Shown here piece after piece: positions 6,088 through 8,196 of a DNA stretch of 8,196 nt. This DNA is from Actinomycetes bacterium (GTDB lineage Bacteria; Actinomycetota; Thermoleophilia; Gaiellales; Gaiellaceae). The notes below the pieces were generated by a model, which was given only the letters and a program-made list of their open reading frames with translations, was not told where the DNA came from and ran no database searches. The DNA lies in the NCBI GenBank assembly GCA_030624785.1, contig JAUXJK010000080.1:1-8196 (forward strand). The letters run 5' to 3'. Both the position numbers and the translations under genes were made by a program. How positions within the stretch are numbered: position 1 is the first letter of the stretch; each line of letters opens with the position of its first letter.

Positions 6088-6116
6088 ACCATAGGTCGGC
6101 CTTGAGTGGCCGTCAA
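6088..6116 (-). promoter_or_regulatory. Candidate internal promoter for the small membrane protein and sugar-phosphotransferase
   Basis: On the minus strand TTGACG (6116-6111) and TATGGT (6093-6088) are separated by exactly 17 bases, a fair sigma-70-type match (5 of 6 and 4 of 6). It lies just after the Wzz/kinase stop codon at 6135. Transcription would begin near 6081, giving a leader of about 90 bases before the ATG at 5991 and excluding the longer ATG at 6129. It would let the last two genes be expressed apart from the upstream ones. Chance matches of this quality do occur. Confidence 0.4.
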
Positions 6117-6134
6117 CCAGTCCGAACATCCTGT

Positions 6135-7592
6135 CTACATACCCCCTTGTGAGGCCCTATTGACAACGACGCCCAGAACCTCGACGTCGAGGTTCGCAAG
6201 CTCGTTCACGCAGCGAGCCAGGTCGGTACTCGATCGCGCGTCGGTGGCGTCAACCACCACTACGGCTGCGCTCGTCGCACGCCAGGCACCCCCGCTGTCC
6301 GGGGAAGAGAGAAGCGCTGGCCCATCAATGAGCACGACGTCTTCATCGGCTTCCGCAAACAGTCGCGGCATGGCCTCTTCGAGGCTAGTCCCACCAAGGT
6401 CACGCTGCGTTCCCGCAGTGACCACCGCCAGATTCGGCAGCGACGAGCGCTGGACAACGCTGGCAAGCCCTGCTGTCGACAGCTCGCTAAGACCATGAGC
6501 GTTGCTCACTCGAAGGAAGCGATGGAGCGTGGGCTCCTCGACATCACCGTCGACCGCCAACACCGACCGTCCGCCAGTGCCGAGCGCCCACGCGACATTG
6601 GCCGCGACTGTTGTGCGCCCCGCGCCTGCTCTGGCGGAGGTCACGAGCACGCGTAGGTGTTCGGCACCCTCCCGAGCTAGCCGGTCGCCGAGGTCCCTGA
6701 ATGCACTGTCGAAATCGTTTGAGCCATTAGACGCTGATGCGGTTGAAGCACCCTTGATTGGAATCAGGCCGAGTAGATCCAGTTGGAGCTCGTCGATCGT
6801 GGCTCGGATCTCTGCGGAAACGCCGATGAGCTCAGCGAATTTCGGCGTATCACTCTCGGTGTCTGTCTGATCCGGCTTGGGCTCTTGCGTGGATGGCCCA
6901 TCTGAAGCGGATATGCCCGCGGCTTCAGTGAGTGTGCGGCCCTCGGACTGACCCTCGATCGCCGGTTGAGGTGTAGGAGCAGTTCCGGGCCTGACGTCGG
7001 GTGTTGGCCCAGCGGTCGAGGTCTGCTCCCGAGCGCGGGCCGCAGCAGCGAGCGCGATCGCAGCAAGAATTCCACCGAACGCGCCGAGAATCAGGCCACC
7101 CGCGAGGTAGGCCAACCGGCTCGGCCCGGCCGGCTCCTTTGGCAACTCTGGTGGATCGAGCACCGTCATCTCGACACTGTCAGAGAGCTGCTGCTGTCCG
7201 AGCAGGATTGATGCGACCTGAGCGGCGCGTTGTGCACCGATAGGAGTCGTGTCGATCGCCGTAATCCGCAGGATGCCGGTTCCAGGCTCGAACTCGGCCG
7301 TGGTCTCGACATCATCGGAGACGAGCGGCGGTTCGAGCTGCTCCCCGATCTGACCTTGAAACGTATTTGTCGAGACCAGCTCGGCAAGCGACGGGAGAAG
7401 AAATCGAACGGCTTCAATCGCCGCGAAGTCAACCCGGTCGGTATCGGGTTGAGCCAGCAACGTCGCTGTCGCCTCGTACTTCGGCTCGGGCAAGGTCGCG
7501 GCAGCGCCAGCAAGCACGAGTGCCACGAGCAAAACCGCGACCGCGACGATCCAGAATCGCCGAACCGCATCGATCATCTCGCCAAACGTCAA
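6135..7592 (-). CDS. Fused Wzz chain-length determinant and BY-kinase-like P-loop protein with altered Walker A
   Basis: The 485-residue chain joins a Wzz-type co-polymerase to a CpsD/BY-kinase-like ATPase. Helix 1 is at 13-34, the periplasmic Wzz region at about 35-157, the proline-rich PPELPKEPAGP at 147-157, and helix 2 at 161-185. A low-complexity Thr/Pro/Glu/Gln linker covers about 190-250. LLGLIPIKG (273-281) and SAFRDLGDRL (296-305) match the entry to the kinase domain. The nucleotide site reads SARAGAGRTT (319-328): Arg326 (codon CGC) stands where Walker A has lysine. Walker A' is AVDGDVEEP (346-354) and Walker B is VVLIDGP (419-425). The chain ends NRASQGGM with no tyrosine cluster; Tyr39 and Tyr162 are the only tyrosines. 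It should set polymer length with the polymerase, but tyrosine autophosphorylation as in Wzc looks unlikely. The TTG start overlaps the upstream TGA (TTGA); ATG at 7577 (Met6) is an alternative. Confidence 0.9.
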   Translation of the reverse strand: MTFGEMIDAVRRFWIVAVAVLLVALVLAGAAATLPEPKYEATATLLAQPDTDRVDFAAIEAVRFLLPSLAELVSTNTFQGQIGEQLEPPLVSDDVETTAEFEPGTGILRITAIDTTPIGAQRAAQVASILLGQQQLSDSVEMTVLDPPELPKEPAGPSRLAYLAGGLILGAFGGILAAIALAAAARAREQTSTAGPTPDVRPGTAPTPQPAIEGQSEGRTLTEAAGISASDGPSTQEPKPDQTDTESDTPKFAELIGVSAEIRATIDELQLDLLGLIPIKGASTASASNGSNDFDSAFRDLGDRLAREGAEHLRVLVTSARAGAGRTTVAANVAWALGTGGRSVLAVDGDVEEPTLHRFLRVSNAHGLSELSTAGLASVVQRSSLPNLAVVTAGTQRDLGGTSLEEAMPRLFAEADEDVVLIDGPALLSSPDSGGAWRATSAAVVVVDATDARSSTDLARCVNELANLDVEVLGVVVNRASQGGM

Positions 7593-8196
7593 GCCCGCGC
7601 ACCATCCCCGCCCTCGGTCTTCGCAGACCGCTGGACGAGGTCACGAGACAAGGCAGCCAAACCAACGCCCACCAGCAGTCCCATCAGTGCAACCAGCCTG
7701 TACTTCTCGAACAATGACTCGACCATTCCCTTCGCGACCAGACCAGCGATGATGGCTGCACATGCAAGTCCAATCGCTGCAAGCACTGGGTCGGGCACAC
7801 TACGCCACGCTCGGATGCCGGCCCATAGCGACGTGAGGAGCGCAAGACCGAACAGCGCAAGACCAATCGCACCCGTGCGAATGAGCAAGTCCAAACCGAT
7901 GTTGTGCGTCAGATTGCTCCGGACGAACTCCTTTGGCCCAGGGTCGTAAAACTGGTAGGTCGTGCCCAATCCCGAGCCGGCCAATGGTCGCTCGCGGAAA
8001 ACGTCCGGCGCCGCCCGCCACTGACTGACTCGCGACTGGGCTGACACGGCCTTGTCTTCTCGCCCGAACGCCTGCTCGATGCTGGAGGCGAACGGCAATG
8101 TCAGCGACGTTCCCTGAATACCCGAACCGACGAGGGTCACGGTACCAACAACGAATACCGTCGCGATGACCAAGAGGGTGCCTTCGGCCAGGGTCA
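7589..8196 (-). CDS. O-antigen ligase/polymerase family membrane protein, 3' part (5' end outside window)
   Basis: The frame is open from the right edge to a TGA at 7591-7589, giving about 202 residues of a larger membrane protein. The WaaL/Wzy_C pattern is visible: a large loop with SRVSQWRAAPDVFRERPLAG, then SGLGT and a conserved-type His in NLTHNIGLDLLIRTGAIGLA. Hydrophobic helices follow, including LALFGLALLTSLWAGI, VLAAIGLACAAIIAGLVA and LVALMGLLVGVGLAAL, and the chain ends in a charged cytoplasmic tail. Family members polymerise repeat units (Wzy) or ligate glycan from undecaprenyl pyrophosphate to an acceptor (WaaL) on the outer face of the membrane. The two roles cannot be told apart here. 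In this locus, just upstream of a Wzz protein and without evidence of lipid A, polymerase is as plausible as ligase. Its stop overlaps the Wzz/kinase start, implying coupled translation. The TTG at 8173 is probably an internal leucine, not the start. Confidence 0.87.
   Translation of the reverse strand, partial: TLAEGTLLVIATVFVVGTVTLVGSGIQGTSLTLPFASSIEQAFGREDKAVSAQSRVSQWRAAPDVFRERPLAGSGLGTTYQFYDPGPKEFVRSNLTHNIGLDLLIRTGAIGLALFGLALLTSLWAGIRAWRSVPDPVLAAIGLACAAIIAGLVAKGMVESLFEKYRLVALMGLLVGVGLAALSRDLVQRSAKTEGGDGARA

Noticed and set aside
5992..6129. The 124-codon version of the small membrane protein starting at 6129
   Set aside because: The extra 46 residues precede a typical signal-peptide start, the ATG at 6129 has AGG directly abutting it, and the perfect GGAGG is placed for the ATG at 5991. 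A candidate promoter also lies downstream of 6129.
7230..7949. Long + strand open frame opposite the Wzz/kinase and ligase genes (239 codons)
   Set aside because: It crosses the junction of two well-supported minus-strand genes and its Arg/Ser/Pro-rich product resembles no protein family; treated as a shadow frame.
1..8196. CRISPR arrays, tRNA or rRNA genes, insertion sequences, attachment sites
   Set aside because: I saw no regularly spaced repeats, tRNA-like cloverleaf, transposase motif or terminal inverted repeats with target duplications; the window is filled by polysaccharide genes.

Overview
The window is part of a surface-polysaccharide (capsule, exopolysaccharide or O-antigen-type) biosynthesis locus. 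The DNA is G+C rich (about three-fifths by eye), genes are tightly packed, and several probably use GTG or TTG starts. The bacterium is most likely a high-GC actinobacterium, perhaps of the Thermoleophilia or Acidimicrobiia kind. That placement is inferred from composition and gene style; no rRNA or marker gene is present.

Layout from left to right. (1) 1-155 (+) is the 3' end of a gene whose product resembles the C-terminal winged-helix part of DUF4910 proteins. (2) 215-1674 (-) is a two-gene unit: a glucose-1-phosphate cytidylyltransferase-like nucleotidyltransferase, then an overlapping PIG-L/LmbE zinc deacetylase. (3) 1675-1924 is a divergent control region with several inverted repeats. 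(4) 1925-4188 (+) is a two-gene unit, overlapping by ATGA: a class III, glutamate-1-semialdehyde-aminomutase-like PLP aminotransferase and a family 2 glycosyltransferase. (5) 4224-8196 (-) is a four-gene unit read from the right edge: the 3' part of an O-antigen ligase/polymerase family membrane protein, a fused Wzz plus BY-kinase-like chain-length protein, a 78-residue small membrane protein, and a polyprenyl-phosphate sugar-phosphotransferase.

How the genes fit together: the right-hand operon holds assembly functions (initiation on the lipid carrier, chain-length control, polymerisation or ligation). The left and middle genes look like precursor supply and transfer: nucleotide activation of a sugar or sugar-like phosphate, deacetylation, amination and glycosyl transfer. 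No flippase (Wzx) is visible; it may lie outside.

The points most worth a second look are: the BY-kinase-like domain has arginine in place of the Walker A lysine and no tyrosine-rich tail; an undescribed small membrane protein sits between the chain-length protein and the initiating transferase, behind a plausible internal promoter; and the DUF4910 / PIG-L / cytidylyltransferase / class III aminotransferase set may make an unusual nucleotide-linked building block.
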